DNA from: Nematostella vectensis
Taxonomy: Eukaryota; Cnidaria; Anthozoa; Actiniaria; Edwardsiidae
Reading direction: 5' to 3'
Assembly: GCF_932526225.1 (NCBI RefSeq)
Contig: NC_064047.1
Location: 13,152,460-13,216,459 of the forward strand
DNA length: 64,000 nucleotides
Each line of letters opens with the position of its first letter. Position 1 is the stretch's first letter. Below are positions 1 to 14,200 of this stretch, piece by piece. A model generated the notes under the pieces. It worked only from the letters and a program-made list of their open reading frames with translations, did no database searches and had not been told where the DNA came from. Both the position numbers and the translations under genes were made by a program.

Positions 1-346
1 TGTTATCATTACGCTTTCGACACCTCGGAAACTAAAAGCTAGCAGCTTTAAACAACTCGGGCAACCCTAGTAAACTAGCGATTAATTGGCTTCTTCGTGG
101 ACAAACTACACAACATATTTAGTTGACTCGCTAAACTGCCAAGACTGACTTTCTGAATACTCAGAGCGGTAATTGTACCTAGACGCCAAGCAAACTATTT
201 TAAAGGGTTTTTCTCCGATCTCCCCCTCCACAAAATCAAGCAGCTTTGGTCTCAAGATGTGATCCGTGGTCAGAGTCGTATGTCTGCTTCACGTTGAAAT
301 ATTAGGGTGATTACCTTGACAAGTCTAATTTATTTATTTATTTTAG

Positions 347-3300
347 GTTGGGGAAGTACCCGAAAGTGTCCGCCTCACGAATGTGTGAAGACTTCAAGCA
401 GTTGCTAGATGAGTCAACTATAGAGGACTCGATACATGACGTCACACTTATGGTATGTCAATGACGTCAAACTTACATGCACATGACGTCACACTTATGG
501 TACGTCATTACGTCAAACTGACATGCAAATGACGTCACAGTTATGGTATGTCAATGACGTCAAATCGACAAGCACATGATGTCACACTTATGGTATGTCA
601 ATGACGTCAAACTGACAAGCACATGACGTCACAGTTACGGTATGTCATTGACGTCAAATTGACAAGCACATGACGCCACGCTTATGGTATGTCAATGACG
701 TCAAACTGACAAGCGCATGACGTCACACTTATGGTATATCATTGACGTCAAACTGACAAGCACATGACGTCACACTTATGGTATGTCAATGACGTCCAAC
801 TGACAAGCACATGACGTCACACCTATGGTTTGTCAATGACGTCAAACTGACAAGCACATTACGTCACAAATTTTGTAGTGAGCCACGCAGCCTATAACAG
901 ATTAGCTATTTATGATATCAAACTAACAACAATTTTTACGCTAATGACGCCACAATTTACAAAAATTACGTCATAATTATGCAAACGTCAAGCCAAAAGT
1001 CCAAATTAGCCGCCTTTTCACGAGGGATATTAAAATGAGTATTGTTTAAAAATAAGATCATAGCAGGGGTAATAAATACGAGAATCAGCTAAACTGGTCC
1101 ATACTGGCCAGTTTTTGTCACCCGTCAAAAAAATTACGATAGTCAAAGCGTATTGGAAAAGAAAAGAAAGAAAATAAAAGAGAACAAAGAAAGAAAATAA
1201 AAGAGAAAATAAAATAAAAGAGAACAAAGAAATTGACCTTGAAGATTGTCGAGCAGTCGGAAATACAGCGTCCATCTGCAAGATCACCTTCCACGATCGA
1301 ACTCCTTATTTGCGATATTTGCCTGAATGTATCTCAAGCTATCTCACAAGTACGCGCTTGGATTCGCCGGATGAATGTATCTCAAGCTATCTAACAAGTA
1401 CGCGCTTGGATTCGCCGGATGAATGTATCTCAAGCTATCTAACAAGTGCGCGCTTGGATTCGCCGGATGAATGTATCTCAAGCTATCTAACAAGTACGCG
1501 CTTGGATTCGCCGAATGAATGTATCTCAAGCTATCTAACAAGTACGCGCTTGGATTCGCCGGATGAATGTATCTCAAGCTATCTAACAAGTACGCGCTTG
1601 GATTCGCCGAATGAATGTATCTCAAGCTATCTAACAGTTACGCGCTTGGATTCGCCGGATGAATGTATCTCAAGCTATCTAACAGTTACGCGCTTGGATT
1701 CGCCGGATGAATGTATCTCAAGCTATCTAACAAGTACGCGCTTGGATTCGCCGGATGAATGTATCTCAAGCTATCTAACAAGTACGCGCTTGGATTCGCC
1801 GAATGAATGTATCTCAAGCTATCTCACAAGTGCGCGCTTGGATTCGCCGGATGAATGTATCTCAAGCTATGTAACAAGTACGCGCTTGGATTCGCCGGAT
1901 GAATGTATCTCAAGCTATCTAACAAGTACGCGCTTGGATTCGCCGGATGAATGTATCTCAAGCTATCTAACAAGTACGCGCTTGGATTCGCCGAATGAAT
2001 GTATCTCAAGCTATCTCACAAGTGCGCGCTTGGATTCGCCGGATGAATGTATCTCAAGCTATCTAACAAGTACGCGCTTGGATTCGCCGGATGAATGTGT
2101 CTCAAGCTATCTAACAAGTACGCGCTTGGATTCGCCGGATGAATGTATCTCAAGCTATCTAACAAGTACGCGCTTGGATTCGCCGAATGAATGTATCTCA
2201 AGCTATCTAACAGTTACGCGCTTGGATTCGCCGGATGAATGTATCTCAAGCTATCTAACAAGTACGCGCTTGGATTCGCCGGATGAATGTATCTCAAGCT
2301 ATCTAACAAGTACGCGCTTGGATTCGCCGAATGAATGTATCTCAAGCTATCTAACAAGTGCGCGCTTGGATTCGCCGGATGAATGTATCTCAAGCTATCT
2401 AACAAGTGCGCGCTTGGATTCGCCGGATGAATGTATCTCAAGCTATCTAACAAGTACGCGCTTGGATTCGCCGAATGAATGTATCTCAAGCTATCTAACA
2501 AGTACGCGCTTGGATTCGCCGGATGAATGTGTCTCAAGCTATCTAACAAGTACGCGCTTGGATTCGCCGGATGAATGTATCTCAAGCTATCTAACAAGTA
2601 CGCGCTTGGATTCGCCGAATGAATGTATCTCAAGCTATCTAACAGTTACGCGCTTGGATTCGCCGGATGAATGTATCTCAAGCTATCTAACAAGTACGCG
2701 CTTGGATTCGCCGGATGAATGTATCTCAAGCTATCTAACAAGTACGCGCTTGGATTCGCCGAATGAATGTATCTCAAGCTATCTAACAAGTGCGCGCTTG
2801 GATTCGCCGGATGAATGTATCTCAAGCTATCTAACAAGTGCGCGCTTGGATTCGCCGGATGAATGTATCTCAAGCTATCTAACAAGTACGCGCTTGGATT
2901 CGCCGAATGAATGTATCTCAAGCTATCTCACAAGTACGCGCTTGGATTCGCCGAATGAATGTATCTCAAGCTATCTAACAAGTACGCGCTTGGATTCGCC
3001 GGATGAATGTATCTCAAGCTATCTAACAAGTGCGCGCTTGGATTCGCCGGATGAATGTATCTCAAGCTATCTAACAAGTACGCGCTTGGATTCGCCGAAT
3101 GAATGTATCTCAAGCTATCTCACAAGTACGCGCTTGGATTCGCCGAATGAATGTATCTCAAGCTATCTAACAAGTACGCGCTTGGATTCGCCGGATGAAT
3201 GTATCTCAAGCTATCTAACAAGTACGCGCTTGGATTCGCCGGATGAATGTATCTCAAGCTATCTAACAAGTACGCGCTTGGATTCGCCGAATGAATGTAT

Positions 3301-5211
3301 CTCAAGCTATCTAACAAGTACGCGCTTGGATTCGCCAAATGAATGTATCTCAAGCTATCTCACAAGTACGCGCTTGGATTCGCCGGATGAATGTATCTCA
3401 AGCTATCTAACAAGTGCGCGCTTGGATTCGCCGGATGAATGTATCTCAAGCTATCTAACAAGTACGCGCTTGGATTCGCCGGATGAATGTATCTCAAGCT
3501 ATCTAACAAGTACGCGCTTGGATTCGCCGGATGAATGAATCTCAAGCTATCTCACAAGTACGCGCTTGGATTCGCCGGATGAATGTATCTCAAGCTATCT
3601 AACAAGTACGCGCTTGGATTCGCCGGATGAATGTATCTCAAGCTATCTAACAAGTACGCGCTTGGATTCGCCGGATGAATGAATCTCAAGCTATCTAACA
3701 AGTACGCGCTTGGATTCGCCGGATGAATGTATCTCAAGCTATCTAACAAGTACGCGCTTGGATTCGCCGAATGAATGTATCTCAAGCTATCTAACAAGTA
3801 CGCGCTTGGATTCGCCGGATGAATGAATCTCAAGCTATCTAACAAGTACGCGCTTGGATTCGCCGAATGAATGTATCTCAAGCTATCTAACAAGTACGCG
3901 CTTGGATTCGCCGAATGAATGTATCTCAAGCTATCTAACAAGTACGCGCTTGGATTCGCCGGATGAATGTATCTCAAGCTATCTAACAAGTACGCGCTTG
4001 GATTCGCCGGATGAATGAATGTGAATGTGTGAGATTGTGTGGGTGATTGCCCTTCCCAAATAAGGGGCTGACTGCCGTACATAACCTACATCATATAAAG
4101 CATTCTGAGTATCTGTTGGTATTTTCCCAGGTGGAAAGTCACACATTCCCAGCCCATTCCTTCATCTTAGCGTCACGCAGTGCCGTCTTACGTGACCTCC
4201 TGCAGGCAGATGATGTCACGCAACGTGGAAATCAAGTATCCCGGATCTTAACCCTTCCGGCTGTAAAAGATATTACCGTCGCTTCCAAATACCTTCAGGT
4301 AAGAACACATCAAATGGGTACCACTAAGGATGCTATGGGCCGTTTTTAAGGTGGGGGTCCTGTGGTGTTATTTTGGCGCGAAATGGAGACTTTGAAAGGT
4401 CGGAATAGAAGACTTGCACTAAGAAATCACGTGACTTGCACTAAGAAATCACGTGACTTGCACTAAGAAATCACGTGACTTGCACTAACGATTCACGTGA
4501 CTTGCACTAAGAAATCACCTGACTGTTTGAGTGGCAAATTCACAAAATATTGCTGTTACACCAGACAGCGATGAAAAACTAATAAAAATAAGCATTTTTT
4601 GTCATTCATGGAAATTTTCTGGTTGATTCGTAAGCTCTGTTGCCTTTTTTGACGCAAAAAGCCGGAGCGTGCGCAGGTTTGCTACCCAAAAAGTCACGTG
4701 AATTTTCGGTGTTGGCTACAATGGTCTCGCAGCGTTTTGAAGCTTTTTCATCAACGATAAAGCGTGTGGCTTCATACTCTATTTTCTTAAATACGAATTA
4801 AATTTATTCTCCGTGGTGGCACAGAAATTATAGCCTTTCATCTGGTGCAGGTTATATACAAGAAGTACCACCCCCCTCTCCCCCTCCCCGCTAGATATCT
4901 TTATCAGCGTCGTTTCTCACCCAGGATATCTACAGCGGGGCGTATGTGGACGAGTCCTGCATTTTCCAAAATCTTAACAAACCTCCTTATGAGAACAAGC
5001 CCATGATTGTAATGGACTTCGCCTCAAATACACAAGGCGGTGGTGAGGAGAATATAGAGCCCTGGAGCACAAGGCTTGCTGGATGGGGAGATCTGGATGA
5101 TCTCTCAACGTCGGGTGCTTCTGATCAGAGTGCGAAATCTTCGCACAGGCAGCGAGGAAAGAGTAAGACGAAATCGCCCCAAAAGAAGGAGAGGAAAAGG
5201 GAAACAACGGG
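347..5211 (+). CDS. IBTK: IBTK first BTB domain, exons 347-452, 4131-4298, 4925-5211
   Basis: The first exon reads (x)LGKYPKVSASRMCEDFKQ and then LLDESTIEDSIHDVTLM. It joins in phase 0 to VESHTFPAHSFILASRSAVL, the classic start of a BTB fold (DVTL, F-PAH, ILASRS). The third exon starts DIYSGAYVDE (the BTB1 C-terminal helix region) and runs into a charged, Ser/Lys-rich inter-BTB linker (SHRQRGKSKTKSPQKKERKR). It must end at 5211, because only phase 2 joins the next exon (PHLHDVTIESEDG). The GTG-initiated open frame often predicted at 4946 is only the internal part of this exon. Confidence 0.9.
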
Positions 5212-8200
5212 GTATGGAAATAGAATAGGGACTTGCGCTAAGAGATCACGTGACTGTTTGGGCGGCAAACTAGCGCTCGCTCAGGGTTTTAGCGGCAAAA
5301 TAAAAGCAAAAAAAAGCAACTTATTCAGCGCATACGAAAACCACCAGGAGTTTTTCAGAAAGGGTTTAGTTTCATTTAAAGGTTTCTAGTCTTTCTAGTA
5401 ATTTCTGCGATTATTTTGGTTTGAATTTTTCACCCAGAAAGGTCACGTGATCTCCTAGAGCAAGTCCGCTATTCTAGAGCATAACTTATATACTTATTTT
5501 TGCAAGATAACAGAAAATATCGTGGTAATGAAAGAAAAAGCTTCACCAGATAACAGCTTTTCATGGTTTCTCTCTTTTAAGAGAATGAAACTTTACCATG
5601 AAGACTAAGGCGCCCTCGAAAAATTATTTTGAGAAAATGTGAGAAAATATGACAAAGAGTAACACCGCGTAATTTTTTTCCGGTTGACCACAACCGCGTA
5701 TAACAAACAGTAAGGAGCTCGTTATGGAGACTAAAAAAATATTATATACAGAGATCTTGTTGGCTTACACGAGGCTATGTTCATGATACCTTAAAGAAGG
5801 TCAATCACGCCACCATTTTATTCTCCCACTCCATGGCGAGTCGCACAAGGCATCCATTTCCATCGGCTAATCCAAGCAAGGAACCAATATTTTTTCAATA
5901 AAATATCGTCAATAGAGTATTAAACTTAACTCGTGGGTATTTATTTGGAGTTTTTTCGCAGATAAACCGATGTATTTTCAGCCGTAAACAATAATAAAGG
6001 AGTGGTTGAAAGACATCCTTTAAGTGCCCTTGTCCGTCACACCTTTTTTATTGTTTTTTTTAACAATGAAAGATATATGGTGTGTTAAAATCCCGAACTA
6101 ACCATCTAAAAAACAAAGTTTAATACCTTATTTACCAAATCCAATCGAAAATATCGTTTTGGCTTCCCCAAGTTAGCCGATTCAAATGGCGGCTGGCAGA
6201 GGCCGTAATACGAATGAGTATCGTCGCTCTAGGGTACATCCTTATTTAGTTCGCTTATTCCTAACAAACTCTTTCTTGTTTAGGCTCAAAAGTGCAAGAC
6301 CGAGAGAAGATGTCGACAAAAGAATAAGATTCAATAGATTAAGTTTGTAAGTAATTACAGCCATCAATGGTCCGGGCCTTCGCTTGTTTAGCCAACATGT
6401 ATTAGGATTTGGAGGGGGCATTTGAAAAGCAAAAAGATCTCGCCTAGTTTTAACCAGCATATCTAGATTTACGTTTGTTCCGAATCTTTTAGTGCCGCAA
6501 AAATTAATGCAATTGATGAGACTTGTAACGCATGTGATCTTACTAAAAGCTTGTGTTCCTCATCTCCGTTTTTTAAATGTGAAGCTCTTAGAAAATTGTT
6601 TATGCTGTATAACCTTTGTATAAAATGCTCCTTTTTTTCAATCTTTTATTTCACTAGCGAACAAAATCCACTTCAATCACCGGAAATTTAATCCATTCTA
6701 CAATAAACTGGTTGCATCTATTGCTAAAGCATAACATTTTATGGGTAATGATATTTTCCCAAAACAATAAGATTATTCCATATAAAAGCACATGTCGCTA
6801 GTCGGAAATAGTCTTTCATCAATCACTTTTATGTTTTCGTCTTTTTAGTCCTCATCTTCATGACGTCACAATCGAGTCTGAAGACGGAGTAAACTTCGCA
6901 TGTCACAAGTGCGTCCTTGTTGCCAGGCTTGGTGAGTGAACAGATGATTAATTTCTTGATTGATTGACAAGGTAAGTACCAATCAAAAGCAAGCAGTGCG
7001 TCCTCGTCGCCAGGTTTTATGAGTGGATAGATTATTCACTTTTTTTTTATTGACAAGGTAACTACCAATCATATACACCTATTTCAAAAAACCGTTGTCA
7101 GTGCAAACGGCAAATGGCGATTACAAATGACAGTTCCATGACCGAAAGGACCCATGAATCCCAAAATATTCGCTCCAAATTCAGAAAAATACGTAAAACG
7201 AATATCCATTTAATATAATTAATATATGGTTCGATGTCGCTTGCTTTTATTTACCACCTTTATTTTTACAAATGATTTCTACCCATAGGCAGCTATCGGT
7301 CGTAGAACTGCCTGCAACTGCCTTTTGTAATTGGTGTATACCATTACTACGTCCTTGTCGCCAGGTTTGGTGAGCAGATTTTTTCCCTCTGGGCTACATT
7401 ATTACTTTCTCTATTCTATTTTATTAAAACTTGGCAGCCTTGGATTTTGTCTGTAGTTTTAGAATGAATCTTGTTTGTCCCCTTCCTTCCTCTTTATGAA
7501 ATCCTGGATCCGCTCCTGGTTCACGTTCAAACAGACTGTACCCCCCACCCCTCCCCCCTCGCTCTCTCGCAGCTTAAACCTCGAGGTAACATGGATCTTG
7601 ATTTTCTATTGCAGACTATTTTCGCAGTATGTTGGCCTGTGGATGGCTTGAGGTACAGTACGTAACAAAACATTGGTATTGTTCTTTATCACTTTCTTAA
7701 CTTTTATATTCGCGCATTCTTCTTATTCGCGCTCTTTTACCTTCGTGTATTCTCCCTCTCTCGCTATTTTATTTTCACGATTGAAAGTTTTGTCTAATAT
7801 TCGTTGAAACTTCGTGGTGTTTAAATTGCGTGCAATTAAAATCCTTCAAGGAAAGCCTTTTATCTCCTAAATGTTGAAACATGTCCTGTTTTGCTCACAG
7901 GCGAGTAGCGAGATGGCAACTCTAAAAATGCCGCTCCATTCCAGCGTGTTATGCGTTGTTCTAGATTATCTCTACACGGACGACGCACACAGGATCAAAG
8001 GTAGTAGAACGTACAGTACACTGGTCATTTATATTCTATTACGTAAATCTAGAACTTTGCAAGAGAAATTTTTTTCTGTATTCGTAAAGATGTTCTGGTC
8101 TCAGAAAAAGGGGCTAAAATTTTCTGAACACGAGGATCCGTTGGATTTCAGTTGCAATATTTTACAGCTAATTTATTAATAATTGAATAAATTTCCCAGA

Positions 8201-11200
8201 TCTCTAAATGGCAGTCTTCAAAGTATGTTGAATTAATTTTTGGGTAGCATACGGCAAAAAGGTGAAGTGGTTGTATTATGACTAGGAAGAACTCGGAGAA
8301 ATCTATTTATAATTCCTTTACGTTTATGTTCTAATTGCAACGAGCATGGACAATAAGCTTAGTCTCTTAAAGTGACTTTTTGCTCTTGCATATATTTTAT
8401 TGTAGTTCTAAAAACTAATCTGCCAAAGTCATTTCGAAACCTCTCCAACCCTCGTGCCTTTTTTACTGCCATTCAAGTTATGAGACGTGATGAATTATGG
8501 GAGTTATGAGTGAGGGAGGGAAAAAGAAGGAGGGACTGACGGACGGACGGAGTTGGAGGGACGGGGTGTTTATGTTATTCAAACCAAGATTTGATCATGT
8601 GTTTTTTCTCAGGTTTACAAGATATTGAATTCATTGGTAACGTTCTTGTCGTCGCCGATCAGGTTAATACACCCGTTCATTTAAAGTGCCTCCATTTGGT
8701 CTTTCTCCGCAGCCATTTTTCACATGATACCAAGCGCGAGAAAGCATCCATTTCCATCAGCTGATTTAGGGAACTTTTTATGGTGGTTTTGATTGAATTT
8801 TGGAAATGATGTATAAAACTTTGATTTTAGATGGTTATTTCGAAATAATATTGAATCGCAATCGAGTGGCTGACGACGCCCTCGACTACGTCTCCTGACT
8901 AATGCAAATTTCACCAAATAAAATTGCATTCCTGTTTGCCTTATTTGTGTTCTAGCTACTGATTGGTAGACTGAAAGAGATATGCGAATCGCACATGGCG
9001 AAGATGAGTAAGTAACAACAAACTCAACTTAGGATTTTAAAGTAAATTTATTTTTCAAGAATAAGGATATTTGATTTTATGATATTAATCATCATTATCA
9101 CCACCCGCAATGAGATATCATCACCACCACCATCATTTTCATCATCACATCCACCATCATTGTCACCATCACCACTACTTGCTATCACCACCACCATCAC
9201 TACCACCATCACCACCACAATCACCATCACCACCATCACCACCACTACCACCACTACCACCACTACCACCACCACCACCAACAACAACAACACGACCACC
9301 GCCACCACCATTATTGTCATCATCGTTTTCATATCATACTTTCCGTCTCTTTCTGGTCTTGTCTCTACTTTAGCTATTGTGAGCTCATGTTACCTTTCCT
9401 TCCACCTCTGCGTTTCCTCTTGCTATTCATAAGGTTTATCTTCACCGTCCCTCACTTTTCCTCTTCATCTATTTCCTTGGTGACAATTCACACCCCTCTT
9501 GATAAAGGTGTTAAATTAAAGACCGTCTGGGAAAAACCTCTTGAAAGAACGGCTTTTTTGCATTGATAAATATTGAAAATAGTATTTTGGATCACCACCG
9601 ACATCAGCAAAAATCTCATGTCATTCCTTCCCTTGTATCGTTTTATCATAGAATCACCATATTCGTCAGCAATGACCTCATAATACCCTTGCTTTGTTTT
9701 GTCGTAGTATCGTTCAAGAATGTCATGGAGCTACTGGAGTTCTCTTGTGTTTACAACGCGCTACAGTTGAAAGAAACCTGCCTTGAATTCATTTGCTCGA
9801 ATCTCTGCCTTCTTTTGGAAGCCGGGTATGTATATGTATTGCTTCACTCTCTGCTCTCGTGGAAGCCGGGTATTTATATGTATTGCTTCACTCTCTGCTC
9901 TCGTGGAAGCCGGGTATGTATATGTATTGCTTCACTCTCTGCTCTCGTGGAAGCCAGGTATTTATATGTATTATTTCACTCTCTGCTCTCGTGGAAGCCG
10001 GGTATTTATATGTATTGCTTCACTCTCTGCTCTCGTGGAAGGCGGGTATTTATATGTATTGCTTCACTCTCTGCCCACGTGGAAGCCGGGTATTTATATG
10101 TATTGCTTCACTCTCTGCTCTCGTGGAAGCCGGGTATTTATATGTATTGCTTCACTCTCTGCTCTCGTGGAAACCGGGTGTGTATATGTATTGCTTCACT
10201 CTCTGCTCTCGTGGAAGCCAGGTATTTATATGTATTGCTTCACTCTCTGCTCTCGTGGAAGCCAGGTATTTATATGTATTGCTTCACTCTCTGCTCTCGT
10301 ATAAGCCGGGTATGTATATGTATTGCTTTACTCTCTGCTCTCGCGGAAGCCGGGTATTTGTATTGCTCATATAAGTCCTTCTTTTTCAAATCCTCACTTT
10401 TTATTTGGTCACAGCCATCTCAATCTTTTGAGTGAAGAAACGATCGAAGAAGTGTCCAAAGCATACAGGGAAATGGTGCCGAATATGGCATGGCGCATGC
10501 TCACTCCACAAGATGACCATTTATGCGTCATCGACCCCCACCCCTCCCCCTCTAAGCGCCGTAGGACCTCAAGCCGAAAAAGGTCTTCGCGAAGTGAAAG
10601 CGACGGGTGTGGAGAGGTTACCAATGGACCGGAAGTGAGCGAATCTGCGGTTTTAGACCGGAAGATGAATGATTTGGCCCTAGAGGACGTGTTTGAAAAC
10701 GAGGTGGCTCCTAAGGAAGAAGACAGCAGGTTTGATATAATTTCTGTGATTCGGCGATAGGGACATATGTATGGATGTAGTGTGAGTTTAGCTTTATCAT
10801 GGAACGCTCAAAAGCTTTCAAAATCGATTATTAACTCGATGATTAACATTACTACCAGGTTTATTAAATTACCTTTGCTATTTCGTATAAATCAAATACT
10901 GTTGATTGAATGTAACGAGCGGATGGATGTTTTTTTTTGGAAATAGTAGGTTTGGATTCGACAAAGGCTTTACACTTACTTAAAACATGTTATTATACAT
11001 TTCAAAGACAATAGGGTACTTTCTTTTCTATTCAGTTTCAGTTTATTCTTACAACTTTTTCAATATAAATTACAACATAACATTTATGTTCCATGCGAGA
11101 AAGCCCTTTAAAGCGGCGATGTTACCAGTTTACTTCCTGTCGATTACGTAGCAATTCCCAATGATTTTTAACGGAAAACGCAAAAAAAAAAATATGTATA

Positions 11201-14200
11201 ACAAAATTATGAAAGCAGTGTGTCTATATTTAATGTTATTTTTACCTCCACTTTACGTACGAAAGATTTGACTCTAGTTGCATCTACTATTTAAGGGACC
11301 CTCAGAAATCCACTGACCATATCGCCACTACCACGTCACGTGACGCCCATGACGAGCCATGTGTGGTTGATGACGAACATAATGAGGTTGATACGCTAGG
11401 GCAGTGGTACAGAAAACTTGAGGGAACGAAACCGACGAGTAGAACACGTCCTGGAAAAACACCCATCAAGAAAAAGCTGGTCGAGCGGGCGTCTCACAAC
11501 ACAGATGATACACCCTCACCTGAGAGGAAGACGGTAAGGGATCACAACGGCAATGGTGATGATGGTGGTGTTGATGGTGGTGGTATTGGTTGTGGTGATT
11601 GTGGTGGTGTTGGTGGTGGTGATGGTGATAATGATGGTGATGACGATGATGATGATGGTGATGGTGATGATGGTGGTAATGATGGTGGTAATGATGATGG
11701 TGATGATGGTGGTGGTAATGATGATGGTAGTGATGGTGGTGGTGGTGATAATGGTGATGGCGATGGCGATGGCGATAGTTTTGAAGATGATAATTACGGT
11801 GGTGATGATGATAATGATGGTGGCTGTGGAGATGGTTGTGTTGGTGATGCTGATGGTTGTGATGATGGTTTTAATGGTATTGTTGGTGATGACGGCGATA
11901 ATGCTGAGCTGGTATTTTAAGGTAACGATGGTGTTGCTATTGATGGCGCAAACGGCGAATGATAATAATAATAATGATGGTGCCCTTCACTTCACAGGTC
12001 ACGCCAGTGAAGGCTTGGGGATCCTCATCAAGGTAACAACTTATCCTCACGAGGCGACATCTTGTTTGATGTTCATCTACAGAGTTGCCTGATTTGTTGC
12101 CAGATTATGACCCAGTGGTTCATTTGTCAGTGCCCTTATGGCTGTCACGACATCGAGCTCTCGAGTTGTAAAGAGCAGCAAAGAAAAAAAATAAGAGCTA
12201 CAATTCGATAGCAACGAGAAGCTCGGAAATAATTCAAATGTTATCCAAACCTTTACCTTTTCTCAAGCCTTATAGGTTGGCTCCCCGGGTTATTACAAGA
12301 CAAGATAATTTCTTCTTTCTTCTTTTTTTGCCATTTAAAAGCCTCTGTCAGCCGCCATTTTGTCATCCTAGCGAAGTAGAAAGTGTGAGAAAGCATCAAT
12401 TTCCTTCAGCTGATATGGATGAGCGGTTGTGGAATTTTCCATTGATTTTGGTAAATAAAGCATGGGACTTTATTTCCAGGTGGTTATTTTGATATTTTTT
12501 CTTTAATTTTTCTTCAAATATAGGTCGAAAACAATAACAAAGGTGTGGCTGAGAAGGGCTCTTTAATCATCCTCCAAATATTTTCCATGTGATTTGCCAT
12601 CACGTGACACCATCACGTGACACCTGACGAATCATAATGTGTTTAGTGCTTCCAGTCCAACCACCGCAGATCTCAGGACCATAATGCAACAGGAGCAGGG
12701 TATCATGAGAGTACCTGTCAGTAACCATGAAACCCCACTCGTCAAAAGAGACAGAACGTCACCAAGTAAGCAGCCGAGAAGAAGTCTTGAGACACCGTCG
12801 GTAAATGCGCCTAGCAGGGACTCAAAACTAGAAAGGTATCTAAGAACATGGAAAGATAAGACTAGAAAGGTATCTAAAAACATGGAAAGATAAGACTAGA
12901 AAGGTATCTAAGAACATGGAAAGATAAGACTAGAAAGGTATCTAAGAACATGGAAAGATAAGACTAGAAAGGTATCTAAGAATATGGAAAGATAAGACTA
13001 GAAAGGTATCTACGAACATGGAAAGATAAGAGTAGAAAGGTATCTAAGAACATGGAAAGATAAGACTAGAAAGGTATCTAAGAACATGGAAAGATAAGAC
13101 TAGAAAGGTATCTAAGAACATGGAAAGATAAGACTAGAAAGGTATCTAAGAACATGGAAAGATAAGACTAGAAAGGTATCTAAGAACATGGAAAGATAAG
13201 ACTAGAAAGGTATCTAAGAACATGGAAAGATAAGAATAGCAGTCAAGGCTCAAAACTAGAAAGGTATCTAAGAACATGGAAAGATAAGACTAGAAAGGTA
13301 TCTAAGAACATGGAAAAATAAGACTAGAAAGGTATCTAAGAAACATGGAAAGATAAGAATAGCAGTCAAGGCTCGATACTAGAAAGGTATCTAAGAACAT
13401 GGAAAGATAAGACTAGAAAGGTATCTAAGAACATGGAAAGATAAGGCTAGGAAGGTATCTAAGAACATGGAAAGATAAGACTAGAAAGGTATCTAAAAAC
13501 ATGGAAAGATAAGAATAGCAGTCAAGGCTCAAAACTAGAAAGGTATCTAAGAACATGGAAAAATAAGACTAGAAAGGTATCTAAAAACATGGAAAGATGA
13601 GAATAGCAGTCAAGGCTCAATACTAGAAAGGTATCTAAGAACATGGAAAAATAAGACTAGAAAGGTATCTAAAAACATGGAAAGATAAGAATAGCAGTCA
13701 AGGCTCGATACTAGAAAGGTATCTAAGAACATGGAAAGATAAGAATAGCACTCAAGGCTCGATATGACTCTCGCATAAAATATGGGTTACCTTTCATTAA
13801 ACTCGAATTTCTTTACGTTATTTCTATTCGATATTTTTTAACAATGAAAGTTTCGTTGTAAAAAAAAAAGCAAAGCTGAGCAGTTGTCTAAAATGTGACA
13901 CAGGAGAGTGTTACCGAGAAAACCTTATATAGCTATGACGCAAGACGTTGATATGTCTGTACTACGTTTTCATTAGCAAGCGAAACTTAGGCGTATATTA
14001 AACGTCGTGCCTGTCGCAACATCCTAGTTCGGGGTTAGGTTCGACCAAAAAGCGGTTCCTCCAGTGGGTTCTATTTTTGTATTCATTTTACGTTGTGCGC
14101 AAAAAGCAACGTGATGAGTTTGACACCGGTTGACCCCTACGTTGGTAGTAAAAAAGACGGTAAATATTATTTGTGTATTTGATAGAAAGGTTTCTAGAAA

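Noticed and set aside
1310-3538. 742-codon open frame of 16-residue repeats
   Set aside because: It lies in an IBTK intron between in-phase exons. The 48-bp unit is a multiple of 3 and is nearly stop-free on both strands, so openness is automatic. Start context and homology are lacking.
9048-9432. His/Thr/Val-rich frames on both strands
   Set aside because: Trinucleotide (CAC/CAT)n tract.
11534-11920. Asp/Gly-rich extension of the IBTK exon
   Set aside because: A donor at 11534 and in-phase exon at 11998 explain the coding sequence; the extension is a (GGT/GAT)n tract.
12647-12800. Earlier donor at 12801 (TCG|GTAAAT) for the IBTK exon
   Set aside because: Phase 0 there makes the 14442 exon begin with TGA, while the donor at 12836 gives an in-phase, homologous continuation.
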